From Bacillota bacterium (GTDB taxonomy: Bacteria; Bacillota; Clostridia; Lachnospirales; Lachnospiraceae): a stretch of 64,000 nucleotides of DNA. The DNA lies in the NCBI GenBank assembly GCA_023395555.1, contig JAEWYQ010000032.1, forward strand, positions 1-64,000. The letters run 5' to 3'. Positions 29,399 to 37,518 of this stretch are shown here, in pieces; within the stretch, counting starts at the first letter, position 1; each line of letters opens with the position of its first letter. A program made the translations under genes and the position numbers. Under the pieces are notes generated by a model. The model saw nothing but the letters and a program-made list of their open reading frames with translations. It did no database searches and had not been told where the DNA came from.

Positions 29399-29881
29399 AT
29401 GGTAGAAAAGAAGAACATATTGACTTATGAGGGATTACGACAACTGGAAGAAGAGCTTCACGACTTAAAGGTAAACCAGAGAAAGCTGGTAGCTCAGAAA
29501 ATCAAGGAAGCCAGAGAGCAGGGGGATCTTTCTGAGAATGCGGAGTATGATGCGGCCAAGGATGAACAGAGGGACATTGAAGCAAGAATTGAGGAGATTG
29601 ACAAGATTCTCAAGAATGCTGAGGTTGTCGTAGAAGATGAAGTGGATGTCAACGTAATTAATATAGGCTGTAAAGTTAAAATCCTGGACATGGAGTATGA
29701 CGAGGAACTGGAATATAAGCTGGTAGGCTCAACAGAGGCCAATAGCTTAAGAGGCAAGATTTCCAATGAATCTCCCTTGGGAAAGGCCCTGATCGGCGCC
29801 AAGGTCGGCGATGTTGTAAGCGTTGAGGCCCATGCCGGAATCATGCAGTATAAGATTTTGAAGATTGACAGGTCAAATTAA
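29399..29881 (+). CDS. greA: Transcription elongation factor GreA
   Basis: GreA rescues backtracked RNA polymerase by stimulating transcript cleavage. The 160-residue protein has the N-terminal coiled coil with the acidic tip (EQGDLSENAEYDAAKDEQ) and the C-terminal FKBP-like domain ending in ISNESPLGKALIGAKVGDVVSVEA and YKILKI. The frame is open from 29381; ATG 29399 fits the GGAGGAAGG at 29383 and yields MVEKKNILTYEGLRQLEEEL. It is followed 73 bases later by lysS. Confidence 0.96.
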   Translation: MVEKKNILTYEGLRQLEEELHDLKVNQRKLVAQKIKEAREQGDLSENAEYDAAKDEQRDIEARIEEIDKILKNAEVVVEDEVDVNVINIGCKVKILDMEYDEELEYKLVGSTEANSLRGKISNESPLGKALIGAKVGDVVSVEAHAGIMQYKILKIDRSN

Positions 29882-29954
29882 TCAGATGGAACAGGCAGGC
29901 CGTACCGGAAGATAAAAGATTGGAGTACGTTTGCCGGGATAAGAGGTGAGATTC

Positions 29955-31445
29955 ATGGCAGAGGAAAGAAACCAGGCGGAGCAGGATATTAATGAGCTGC
30001 TGAAGGTAAAGAGAGCAAAGCTTGCAGAGCTTCAGGAGAACGGCAGGGATCCTTTTCAGATTATGAAGTATGAGGTGACGAACCACTCCGGGGAGATTAT
30101 CTGCAAATTTGAAGAATTTGAAGGAAAATGTGTATCCATCGCAGGGCGTATGATGTCCAAGCGTGTTATGGGCAAGGCATCCTTCTGCAATATCAGGGAT
30201 ATTCAGGGTGATATTCAGGCTTACGTAAAAAGGGATGACATCGGCGAAGAGCCTTATAAGGAATTTAAAAAATACGATATTGGTGATATTGTCGGAATTG
30301 AGGGTGAGGTATTTAAGACCCATACGGGAGAGGTATCCATCAAGGTGCAGAAAATTGTTCTTTTGACCAAGAGTCTGCAGATTCTGCCGGAGAAGTTCCA
30401 TGGCCTGAAGGACACGGATACCAGATATCGTCAGAGATACGTGGATCTGATTGTAAATCCTGAAGTGCGGGATACCTTTATCAAGAGGTCCAACATTATC
30501 CGGGAGATTCGCAATTATCTGGACGGCAGGGATTTTATCGAGGTGGAGACGCCGGTGCTGGTACCCAATGCCGGCGGAGCGGCTGCCAAGCCTTTTAATA
30601 CGCATCACAACGCATTGGACGAGGATCTGCATCTTCGCATTTCTTTGGAGTTGTATTTGAAGCGTCTCATTGTAGGTGGTCTGGAGAGGGTATACGAGAT
30701 CGGCAGAGTATTTCGTAATGAGGGACTGTCAGTGAGACACAATCCTGAATTCACCCTGCTGGAGCTTTATCAGGCATATACGGACTATTACGGAATGATG
30801 GATCTGGTGGAGGAACTGTTCCGTACCGTAGCACAGAGGGTGCTGGGTACTACGGCTATTTCTTATGACGGAGTGGAGATTGATCTGTCCAAGCCCTTTG
30901 AGAGATTGACCATGATAGAAGCGATTAAGAAATACGCAGGTGTGGATTTTGAGCAGATTCCCGATGAGGCGGCCGCGAAGGCTCTTGCGAAAGAACGTCA
31001 CATCGAATTTGAGGATCGCCATAAGAGGGGGGATATCATTAATCTCTTCTTTGAGGAATATGTGGAGGAGCACCTGGTGCAACCCACCTTTATTATGGAT
31101 CATCCGGTGGAGATCTCTCCGCTGGCCAGCAGAAAGCCGGACAACCCGGATTATACCGAGCGATTTGAATTATTCATTACAAAGCGTGAGATGGCCAATG
31201 CTTTCTCCGAGCTGAATGATCCTTTGGACCAGAGAGGGCGTTTTGAGGCGCAGGAGGCTTTAAGGGCGGCCGGAGACGAGGAAGCCAACCAGCTGGATGA
31301 GGATTTCCTGACGGCGCTGGAATACGGTATGCCCCCGACAGGCGGAATTGGGATCGGAATAGACCGGTTTGTAATGCTTCTGACGGATTCCCTGGCAATC
31401 CGGGATGTGCTGTTATTCCCCACGATGAAATCATTAGATAAGTAA
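29955..31445 (+). CDS. lysS: Lysine-tRNA ligase
   Basis: Class II LysRS, 496 residues. The N-terminal OB fold ([36 protein letters not shown]) binds the anticodon. Class II motif 1 ([19 protein letters not shown]), motif 2 ([23 protein letters not shown]) and motif 3 ([16 protein letters not shown]) are all present. ATG 29955 is preceded by AGAGGTGAG; an upstream in-frame ATG at 29946 lies at the SD. greA-lysS is a common pairing in Clostridia. It ends with the usual LLFPTMK tail. Confidence 0.97.
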   Translation: MAEERNQAEQDINELLKVKRAKLAELQENGRDPFQIMKYEVTNHSGEIICKFEEFEGKCVSIAGRMMSKRVMGKASFCNIRDIQGDIQAYVKRDDIGEEPYKEFKKYDIGDIVGIEGEVFKTHTGEVSIKVQKIVLLTKSLQILPEKFHGLKDTDTRYRQRYVDLIVNPEVRDTFIKRSNIIREIRNYLDGRDFIEVETPVLVPNAGGAAAKPFNTHHNALDEDLHLRISLELYLKRLIVGGLERVYEIGRVFRNEGLSVRHNPEFTLLELYQAYTDYYGMMDLVEELFRTVAQRVLGTTAISYDGVEIDLSKPFERLTMIEAIKKYAGVDFEQIPDEAAAKALAKERHIEFEDRHKRGDIINLFFEEYVEEHLVQPTFIMDHPVEISPLASRKPDNPDYTERFELFITKREMANAFSELNDPLDQRGRFEAQEALRAAGDEEANQLDEDFLTALEYGMPPTGGIGIGIDRFVMLLTDSLAIRDVLLFPTMKSLDK

Positions 31446-31527
31446 TATCCCCAAAAATATAAGATGTAGTAACTTTACCATATCTTTTGCGGCGAATCCG
31501 ATGAAGCAGGACGGCGCAACACGAAGA

Positions 31528-31566
31528 GCTGACCCAACAATGATAAGTTGTGGTCAGCCTTTTTTT
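31528..31566 (+). terminator. Intrinsic terminator after lysS
   Basis: Stem GCTGACC (31528-31534) with GGTCAGC (31552-31558), extended by pairing in the CCAAC/GTTGTGG region, then seven T (31560-31566). Confidence 0.8.
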
Positions 31567-31789
31567 CGACAGTATTCTTGTTAGTTCAAGCAGAGGCCTT
31601 ACGTCAAGCGGCGTAGTAGTACCTGATGTTGCGGCCCCGGGATTTGAGCTTATCTGCCCTATCCCCAATAATTTGTATGGAAGTGCGACAGGAACAGGGC
31701 AGCAGCTCATAGTGCCGGTATTGTTGCAATTCTGATGGAATGGGCATTCAGAAGATTGACGTAGGAAAATTCGCTTAATGACATTGGTT
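31550..31789 (+). pseudogene. Subtilase (S8 peptidase) C-terminal relic, frameshifted
   Basis: The first frame reads SSRGLTSSGVVVPDVAAPGFEL and NNLYGSATGTG. A shift of frame near 31695 then gives AAAHSAGIVAILMEWAF. Together they match the catalytic-serine region of S8 serine proteases (SSRG-PDVAAPG-GTSxAAPHVAG). The serine of the GTS motif is missing, the N-terminal three quarters are absent and no start exists. It overlaps the lysS terminator, suggesting the fragment arrived by deletion next to it. Confidence 0.7.
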
Positions 31790-31815
31790 CAGAGGGTGGC
31801 CGGGGCGGAATTAAC

Positions 31816-31844
31816 TTGAACGTTTTGCAGGTATATGATAGACT
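31816..31844 (+). promoter_or_regulatory. Possible promoter of the radical SAM gene
   Basis: TTGAAC (31816-31821), 17-base spacer, TAGACT (31839-31844). The -10 is weak. Confidence 0.45.
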
Positions 31845-31880
31845 TATTCATAACTTTTTACCGCAGAAAAGGAGGTTGCT

Positions 31881-33038
31881 ATGCCTGCAATCAGTGTTAT
31901 GCTCAAGCCCTCTTCCGGGTTGTGCAATATGTCCTGTGACTATTGTTTTTACTGCGATGAGATGCGGAACCGAGAGCAGAAGACCTATGGTTTCATGTCA
32001 GAAGAGACCTTAAAAAATATAATTCGAAGGACAATTCTTCGGGCCGAAGGAGAGGTTACCTATGCGTACCAGGGAGGGGAGCCTACCTTGTCCGGTCTGG
32101 AATTCTTTGAGAAGGCCGTTTATTATCAAAAGAAATATAATAAACACCGGATTCGTGTCAATAATGCACTGCAGACCAACGGATATGCCCTGACAGGGGA
32201 GTGGTGCCGTTTCTTTAAGGAGAATCAGTTTTTGATTGGTGTATCGGTGGATGGTACGGAGGAAATTCATGATGCCTGCCGGCATGACAAAAACGGGAAT
32301 GGAACCTATGAACGGATCCTGCAGGGTATCCGGCTGCTGGATCAGTACCAGGTGGATTATAATATACTGACCGTTGTGAACCGCATGGTTGCTGCTCATA
32401 TTGAAGAGATCTATGAACTGTATCAGAGGCGGGGGTGGAATTACCAGCAGTATATCCCCTGTCTGGAGCCTCTGGGGGAGGAGCACGGCCTCAAGACTTA
32501 TGCTCTGAGTCCTGAAGAATACGGCATATTTTTATGCAGGCTCTTTGAACTTTGGCGTCATGATCTGCAGCAGGGGAAGCAGCCCTATATTCGCCAGTTG
32601 GAAAACTATATCGGAATTCTTGCGGGGCATCCCCCGGAGGCCTGTGACCAGAGAGGCAACTGCAGCATTCAATATGTGGCGGAGGCTGACGGCAGCGTCT
32701 ATCCATGTGATTTCTATATGCTGGACGAGTACCGTCTTGGGAATTTCAACAAGGACCAGCTGGATGCCATTGATGAACGGCGCCGGAGTCTTCATTTTAT
32801 AGAAAGGTCGATGAAAATCAGCGAAGAGTGCATCGTCTGTCCCCATTATAAAATCTGCCGGTGCGGATGTCAGCGAAACAGGGATCTGGAGGAGCAAACC
32901 GGGCTATACCGGAATTATCTGTGCGAAGGGTATCGGATATTTTTTGATCAATGCGGCGGGCGGATGGCGGAGATTGCGCGAAAGCTGACATTGCCGGCTG
33001 AACTGTCGCGGCATAGCGGTACCTTTTTACAAAAATGA
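31881..33038 (+). CDS. anSME-like radical SAM/SPASM enzyme
   Basis: The 385-residue protein resembles anaerobic sulfatase-maturating enzymes, which oxidise an active-site Cys or Ser of sulfatases to formylglycine. The radical SAM motif CNMSCDYC is at residues 15-22, followed by the SAM-binding AYQGGEPTLSG. The C-terminal SPASM region holds cysteines in ACDQRGNCSIQYVAEADGSVYPCDFY and CIVCPHYKICRCGC, which bind two auxiliary 4Fe-4S clusters. AAGGAGG precedes ATG 31881. No sulfatase is seen nearby, so the client could be elsewhere, or the enzyme could modify another peptide. Confidence 0.9.
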   Translation: MPAISVMLKPSSGLCNMSCDYCFYCDEMRNREQKTYGFMSEETLKNIIRRTILRAEGEVTYAYQGGEPTLSGLEFFEKAVYYQKKYNKHRIRVNNALQTNGYALTGEWCRFFKENQFLIGVSVDGTEEIHDACRHDKNGNGTYERILQGIRLLDQYQVDYNILTVVNRMVAAHIEEIYELYQRRGWNYQQYIPCLEPLGEEHGLKTYALSPEEYGIFLCRLFELWRHDLQQGKQPYIRQLENYIGILAGHPPEACDQRGNCSIQYVAEADGSVYPCDFYMLDEYRLGNFNKDQLDAIDERRRSLHFIERSMKISEECIVCPHYKICRCGCQRNRDLEEQTGLYRNYLCEGYRIFFDQCGGRMAEIARKLTLPAELSRHSGTFLQK

Positions 33039-33047
33039 AAAAAGTCC

Positions 33048-33076
33048 TCGAAATTAACTCCTGCCTATGCTATAAT
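33048..33076 (+). promoter_or_regulatory. Probable promoter of the cdaA operon
   Basis: TCGAAA (33048-33053), 17-base spacer, perfect TATAAT (33071-33076). A leader of about 100 bases follows. Confidence 0.65.
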
Positions 33077-33087
33077 GTCCAAGAGAG

Positions 33088-33160
33088 GCAGATTGGTTCA
33101 TGCAACGTGAGTGCAAGGACGAAGTCCTTGTGCTTCCAATTTGCAGCAGATTGGTTCATG
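33088..33160 (+). other. cdaA-operon leader: hairpin flanked by a 15-bp direct repeat
   Basis: GCAGATTGGTTCATG occurs at 33088-33102 and 33146-33160. Between them GTGCAAGGAC (33111-33120) pairs with GTCCTTGTGC (33124-33133), two G-U pairs, with a GAA loop. The whole lies between promoter and first gene. Confidence 0.65.
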
Positions 33161-33176
33161 GAATTTTGGAGGAATT

Positions 33177-33575
33177 ATGTTAAATACCAATAAGATCAGA
33201 CTTATGACAAAGCTCGCCCTCTATGAGACAAAGGAGGGAAAAGAGGATATACGTCTTAGTAAATATTATAAAACAGATTACGTAAGATATCAGGTGATCA
33301 AATCGGTTCTGTGTGCCACCTTTGGCTTTGCGTTGATTCTGCTTCTGATTTTTATCTATAAGGCAGAGTACATTGCAGGCAATGCAGTGACCCTGGATTA
33401 TAAGACGATAGGAGTTTACATTCTGTGCATCTATATTATAGTAGCCGCGATCTACGGCTTGGGTGCATGGGTGGGTTATGCGATCAAATACGATGCGTCG
33501 CGTAAGAAGTTATCCCGCTATTATAAGCTTCTCAACCGATTGAATAAAATCTACAGGGAAGAGACACCGGAGTAG
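33177..33575 (+). CDS. Small membrane protein, first gene of the c-di-AMP operon
   Basis: A 132-residue protein of no family I can name. Two hydrophobic segments (VLCATFGFALILLLIFIY, about residues 44-61, and IGVYILCIYIIVAAIYGLGAWVGYAI, about 79-104) are flanked by basic, lysine- and tyrosine-rich ends (RLSKYYKTDYVRYQ and KKLSRYYKLLNRLNKIYREE). The ATG at 33177 follows GGAGG; the upstream open frame overlaps the leader hairpin and is not used. It is the first gene after the promoter at 33048, and co-transcription with cdaA is inferred from orientation. Confidence 0.8.
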   Translation: MLNTNKIRLMTKLALYETKEGKEDIRLSKYYKTDYVRYQVIKSVLCATFGFALILLLIFIYKAEYIAGNAVTLDYKTIGVYILCIYIIVAAIYGLGAWVGYAIKYDASRKKLSRYYKLLNRLNKIYREETPE

Positions 33576-33580
33576 ATGCA

Positions 33581-33640
33581 GACACGGAGTAAACGTAGAC
33601 ACGAGTAAACGTAAATACGGAGTAAACGTAAATACGGAGT
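33581..33640. repeat. 17-bp tandem repeat, about 3.5 copies
   Basis: Units GACACGGAGTAAACGTA (33581), GACACGAGTAAACGTA (33598), AATACGGAGTAAACGTA (33614) and a partial copy (33631), in the spacer between two membrane protein genes, ending just before the SD of the second. Confidence 0.9.
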
Positions 33641-33662
33641 CTTAAAATTTGGAGGAAAAAAC

Positions 33663-34730
33663 ATGATGCCATTACTGGTGTTCAGAGAACGTGTAAAGAA
33701 TTTCTATCAAAGACATGATATATACATTAATCCGGCAATGAAATTTATCTTTGCTTTTGTATCATTTACCGTGATCAATAACGAGATTGGCTTTGATTCC
33801 AGGCTGAAGTCCATTGCGGTACTGCTAGCGCTGTCACTGGTCAGTGCATTCACTCCTTCGGCAATTATGGTGTTGATTGCGACACTGATGGCGGCTATGC
33901 ATATCTATTATGCTTCGCCGATTTTATCGATTTTGGTAATCATCCTGCTGATGATCTTATACTTTTTATTTGCCAGATTTACACCCCGCTACGGTTATGT
34001 GGTGCTGGCAATGCCGATTTTGTATTTTCTGAAGATTCCCTATGTGATGCCCATCCTGCTGGGGATCGTTGCTGCACCTGTGGCCATTGTTGCTACGGGC
34101 TGCGGTGTGATCATATATTACATTCTCCAGCTGGTGAAGACCGCGGTGAATGTACAGGTAAATCCCTCTGTGGACGATGTGCTGAAGCTCTATACGGATG
34201 TAATTGATGCATTGCTGAATAATAAGCAGATGATTATGGCGGTCGTTATCTTTGTTTTAATCCTCCTGGTAGTGTACTATGTCCGGCGGATGAAGTTTGA
34301 CTATGCATTTGAGATATCCATTGCTGCAGGTGTTTTGACCAGTATTCTCGGGTTTCTCATCAGTGACATTATTCTGGATAAATCAGAACAGATTCTTGCC
34401 ATGATCCTGGGCACACTGGTATCGGGAGTTATTGCATATATAGCGCATTTCTTTAAGCTTACCCTGGATTATTCAGGAGTGGAGCATGTCCAGTTCGAGG
34501 ATGATGTTTATTATTATTATGTGAAGGCAGTCCCTAAGGTCACGGTAACAGCACCTCAGAAGAAGGTGAAGCATATCAATGTGAAGAACGCAGGAGTAGA
34601 TCCGGCCAGGACCGGGCTTCGCAGACAGGATACAGAGGATATGGAAGAAGAATACGACGAGGACGATGATGTTTATTCCGGCAGAGACGAGGATTACAGC
34701 TATAGGCAGAATGGTATGGATGATGAATAA
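33663..34730 (+). CDS. Polytopic membrane protein upstream of cdaA
   Basis: A 355-residue protein with about seven to nine hydrophobic segments (for example FIFAFVSFTVI, VLLALSLVSAF, ILSILVIILLMILYFLF, ILLGIVAAPVAIVATGCGVIIYYIL, MAVVIFVLILLVVYYV and two later ones) and a hydrophilic, acidic C-terminal tail (EEEYDEDDDVYSGRDEDYSYRQNGMDDE) probably in the cytoplasm. I do not recognise a functional family. Position directly before cdaA suggests a link to c-di-AMP or envelope homeostasis, which is inference. GGAGG precedes ATG 33663; a second ATG follows at once. Confidence 0.85.
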   Translation: MMPLLVFRERVKNFYQRHDIYINPAMKFIFAFVSFTVINNEIGFDSRLKSIAVLLALSLVSAFTPSAIMVLIATLMAAMHIYYASPILSILVIILLMILYFLFARFTPRYGYVVLAMPILYFLKIPYVMPILLGIVAAPVAIVATGCGVIIYYILQLVKTAVNVQVNPSVDDVLKLYTDVIDALLNNKQMIMAVVIFVLILLVVYYVRRMKFDYAFEISIAAGVLTSILGFLISDIILDKSEQILAMILGTLVSGVIAYIAHFFKLTLDYSGVEHVQFEDDVYYYYVKAVPKVTVTAPQKKVKHINVKNAGVDPARTGLRRQDTEDMEEEYDEDDDVYSGRDEDYSYRQNGMDDE

Positions 34731-34753
34731 AGAGATGCGGTAGGAGAGGGACT

Positions 34754-35629
34754 ATGGAGGCAATCAGAAGATTAATCAGAGAATACTCGGTATGGATGTC
34801 AATCCGGAAGATTTATCTTACGGATATCTTTGAGATTATTGCTCTGGCATTCCTGATCTATCATGTGGTGAAATGGATCAAAACGACGAGGGCCTGGGCC
34901 CTGGTCAAGGGGTTGGCGGTCATAATGGCCTTCTGGCTGTTGACTGTAATATTTGATCTGAATGTAATAGCCTGGATTATCAAGAATACAATCAATGTGG
35001 GCATAATTGCCATTGTTATTATCTTCCAGCCAGAATTTCGTAAGGCGTTGGAGCAGTTGGGACAGAAGAATTTGGTGAAATCCATTATCCCCTTTGACGA
35101 CAACAAGGAGAGTGAGAAGTTCTCCGATCATACCTTGAATGAGATCGTCCGGGCGACCTTTGAATTGGCCAGGACGAAGACGGGAGCGCTGATCGTCATG
35201 GAGGAGGATACGCCGCTGAACGATTTTGAAAACACCGGTATCTATATCGACAGTCTCATCAGCAGTGAGCTTCTGATTAATATTTTTGAACATAACACAC
35301 CCCTTCATGACGGAGCGGTAATTCTCAGAGGAAACCGGATTGTGGCGGCAACCTGCTATTTGCCTCTTTCGGATAATATGCAGCTCAGTAAGGATTTGGG
35401 GACAAGACATAGAGCAGGAATCGGTATCAGTGAGGTATCGGACAGCTTGACCATAATTGTGTCGGAAGAGACGGGAAGGGTGTCCATCGCCAGGGAAGGC
35501 AAGCTGATCCGTAATGTCGACGGTGATTATCTGAGGGCGAAGCTGATAGATGTACAGAAGAAATCAGCGGAACCCAGGAAATTAAAATTATGGAAGGGAA
35601 GAATAAAGAATGAAAGAGAAGTTGACTAG
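34754..35629 (+). CDS. cdaA: Diadenylate cyclase CdaA
   Basis: CdaA makes the second messenger c-di-AMP from two ATP. The 291-residue protein has three N-terminal transmembrane helices (about 26-41, 50-67 and 70-92) and a DAC domain with DGA at 186-188 (NTPLHDGAVI) and RHR at 218-220 (GTRHRAGIGIS), the two catalytic motifs. It overlaps the following cdaR by about 20 bases, the usual arrangement. c-di-AMP regulates potassium and osmolyte uptake and cell-wall homeostasis. Start ATG 34754 has GGAGAGG upstream. Confidence 0.97.
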   Translation: MEAIRRLIREYSVWMSIRKIYLTDIFEIIALAFLIYHVVKWIKTTRAWALVKGLAVIMAFWLLTVIFDLNVIAWIIKNTINVGIIAIVIIFQPEFRKALEQLGQKNLVKSIIPFDDNKESEKFSDHTLNEIVRATFELARTKTGALIVMEEDTPLNDFENTGIYIDSLISSELLINIFEHNTPLHDGAVILRGNRIVAATCYLPLSDNMQLSKDLGTRHRAGIGISEVSDSLTIIVSEETGRVSIAREGKLIRNVDGDYLRAKLIDVQKKSAEPRKLKLWKGRIKNEREVD

Positions 35630-36839
35630 AAACATCGGCTTAAAGGTTCTGTCTATTATTCTTGCCGCCATTCTGTGGCTTATTATAACAAATGTGGATG
35701 ATCCGGTGGTTCCGGCCTCTTTTTCCAATGTACCGGTAAAGATATTAAATGAAGATGCCATTCTTTCCCAGGAGATGGTATATGAGATCGTAGAAGGGGC
35801 TGCCATTGACTTTACTGTGGCGGTGAGACGATCCATTAAAGAGACCCTTACTTCATCTGATTTTGAAGTGACGGCGGATTTTGCCAAGCTCTCCGATGTC
35901 AATGCGGTTGCCATAGAGATCAGATCTCCGAAATATGGAGCGGATGTTACCGTAACAGAAGGACGCTACCAGATGATGAAAATTAATCGGGAGGAGCGGA
36001 TCAGCAAGAAGTTCAAGGTTGCGGTGGTGACCAAGGGAGAGCCTGCCGATGGCTACCATGTGGGAGGGAAGTCCGTCAGCAATCTGATTACCGTATCGGG
36101 GCCTAAGAGTATGATAGAACGAATCAAGGACGTTGTGACCGAGGTAAATGTATCCGGTTCCTCAGAGACCTTTACCGCCTATGAGAAGCCGAAGGCCTAT
36201 GATGAAGATGGTGAGGAAGTAGTAGGTAAGAATCTGACCTTTGGACAGAGTTATATTTCTGTCAAGATAACGATATATGAGACCAAGGAGATTGCTCTTA
36301 CCATCAATCCTGTCGGAGAACCGGCCTATGGCTATACCGTGACCAAGGTAGAGTATGAGCCGCGGACCATTGAAATTGCCGGCCCGGAACATCTCCTTAG
36401 AGGCATGGAGGAGCTGGTGATCAATGAGGATATCAGCGAAATGGGGAAGAGTGTCCAGAAGGATATAAATATTCAGGAAGAACTGGAAGACGGACTCCAG
36501 CTGGTAGAGGACGACCATATGGCGTTCATTGATATTACCATTGAGAGGGCGGATACAAAAGTGATCACCTTCTGGCCGGGAGATATTGAGATACGTAATC
36601 TTCCTCCGGATTTGTACGGCAGCTTTCTGACAACCGGATCGCTGAATCTGAAGGTGATGGGTCCGGCAGATGAGTTAAAGGATATTTCCAGGAGTTCGCT
36701 GAAGCTATATGTTGATCTGAAGGACTATACCCCCGGAACTTATTCTGTTAAAGTGCAGGCGGATCTGGAGGGCTACTCCAAGTTAGCCAGCAGCCCGGAT
36801 GTAAATGTCTATATTGCTCCTGAGGTTTCCGGTGATTAA
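35610..36839 (+). CDS. cdaR: CdaR-like YbbR-domain protein
   Basis: The 409-residue protein has one N-terminal membrane anchor (KVLSIILAAILWLIITNV, about residues 10-27) and an extracellular part made of YbbR repeats. Motifs of the repeat appear at VPVKILNED, KKFKVAVVTKGEPADGYHVGGKSVSNLITVSGPKSMIERIKDV, IALTINPVGEPAYGYTVTKVEYEPRTIEIAGPE and VKVQADLEGYSKLASSPDVNVYIAPE, about four in all. CdaR binds CdaA in the membrane and modulates its activity. Its start lies inside the end of cdaA. Confidence 0.93.
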   Translation: MKEKLTRNIGLKVLSIILAAILWLIITNVDDPVVPASFSNVPVKILNEDAILSQEMVYEIVEGAAIDFTVAVRRSIKETLTSSDFEVTADFAKLSDVNAVAIEIRSPKYGADVTVTEGRYQMMKINREERISKKFKVAVVTKGEPADGYHVGGKSVSNLITVSGPKSMIERIKDVVTEVNVSGSSETFTAYEKPKAYDEDGEEVVGKNLTFGQSYISVKITIYETKEIALTINPVGEPAYGYTVTKVEYEPRTIEIAGPEHLLRGMEELVINEDISEMGKSVQKDINIQEELEDGLQLVEDDHMAFIDITIERADTKVITFWPGDIEIRNLPPDLYGSFLTTGSLNLKVMGPADELKDISRSSLKLYVDLKDYTPGTYSVKVQADLEGYSKLASSPDVNVYIAPEVSGD

Positions 36840-36890
36840 GTCAGTCAGGGCGGAAGCGTCTGCAGTTGACTTTGTGATAGGAGGGATGGC

Positions 36891-37166
36891 ATGGTTAGTA
36901 CCAAGCTGGTGGTGAATATTCCTGCGGGATTGCATCTGAGACCAATCAGCGTATTATGCAACAGGGCCATTGAATTTAAATCCACGATTACGATCCGTAT
37001 CGGAGAGAAGTCCGTGAATGCCAAGAGTGTGCTGGGCGTCTTATCGGCCTGTGTGAAGCATGGGGATGAGATAGAACTGCTGTGCGAGGGTTCCGACGAG
37101 CTTCTGGCGTTGGAAGAGCTGAGCAATATAATAAGAGGCGGTCTGGGCATGGAGCTGCCAAAGTAG
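36891..37166 (+). CDS. HPr-family phosphocarrier protein
   Basis: A 91-residue HPr-like protein. His15 lies in PAGLHLRPIS and Ser46 in NAKSVLGVLSACVKHGDEIEL, the phosphorylation sites used by enzyme I and HPr kinase respectively. The sequence around His15 (GLHLRP rather than GIHARP) and the missing typical FxS spacing suggest a variant such as a Crh-like or second HPr rather than the main ptsH. It sits directly after cdaR, 51 bases away. GGAGG precedes ATG 36891. Confidence 0.9.
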   Translation: MVSTKLVVNIPAGLHLRPISVLCNRAIEFKSTITIRIGEKSVNAKSVLGVLSACVKHGDEIELLCEGSDELLALEELSNIIRGGLGMELPK

Positions 37167-37199
37167 GAAAACCCTAGGAGATTAATTTATAAAAAATAG

Positions 37200-37228
37200 T
37201 TGTAATTGAAAATACGGGATGCTATAAT
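37200..37228 (+). promoter_or_regulatory. Promoter of the leuA leader
   Basis: TTGTAA (37200-37205), 17-base spacer, perfect TATAAT (37223-37228). Confidence 0.8.
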
Positions 37229-37230
37229 GG

Positions 37231-37283
37231 AGGTCACTATCAATCGAGGCGCAAAAGCGCTGCAGGTTGCAGTGACCTTTTTT
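37231..37283 (+). terminator. Terminator-like hairpin at the start of the leuA leader
   Basis: AGGTCACT (37231-37238) pairs with AGTGACCT (37271-37278), enclosing a GCGCAAAAGCGC stem, followed by TTTTTT. It could end HPr-operon transcripts or stop the leuA transcript early. Confidence 0.75.
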
Positions 37284-37320
37284 GGGATTAAAATTACCAA
37301 TTTATCAGGGAAAGGATTTG

Positions 37321-37341
37321 ATGCTGTTGGGACTCGCGTAG
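37321..37341 (+). CDS. Possible leucine-rich leader peptide of leuA
   Basis: ATG CTG TTG GGA CTC GCG TAG encodes Met-Leu-Leu-Gly-Leu-Ala. Half of the six codons are leucine. GGGAAAGGA lies just upstream. It is followed by stems GTCTC...GAGAC (about 37411-37435) and GCCGGCGCGGCA...TGCCGCTGGC (about 37463-37490). This is the layout of leucine attenuation, but no T-run terminator follows the peptide, so the mechanism is not clear. Confidence 0.4.
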   Translation: MLLGLA

Positions 37342-37518
37342 ATAATACCACGTTATTTATTATCAAGAAATACAGCGTAATTTATCGACTCCGTAGCTAG
37401 AATGGGAAGTGTCTCTGCAGGCTTTGCAGCTGAGACGTTGAAAATTGCATGAATTTGATGTGCCGGCGCGGCAATGTGCTGCCGCTGGCGTATACCTATA
37501 ATAGCCAGGAGGATAATT

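Noticed and set aside
37206..37400. A 64-codon open frame overlapping the leuA promoter and hairpin
   Set aside because: It has no ribosome binding site and covers a -10 box and a terminator stem; its content is regulatory.
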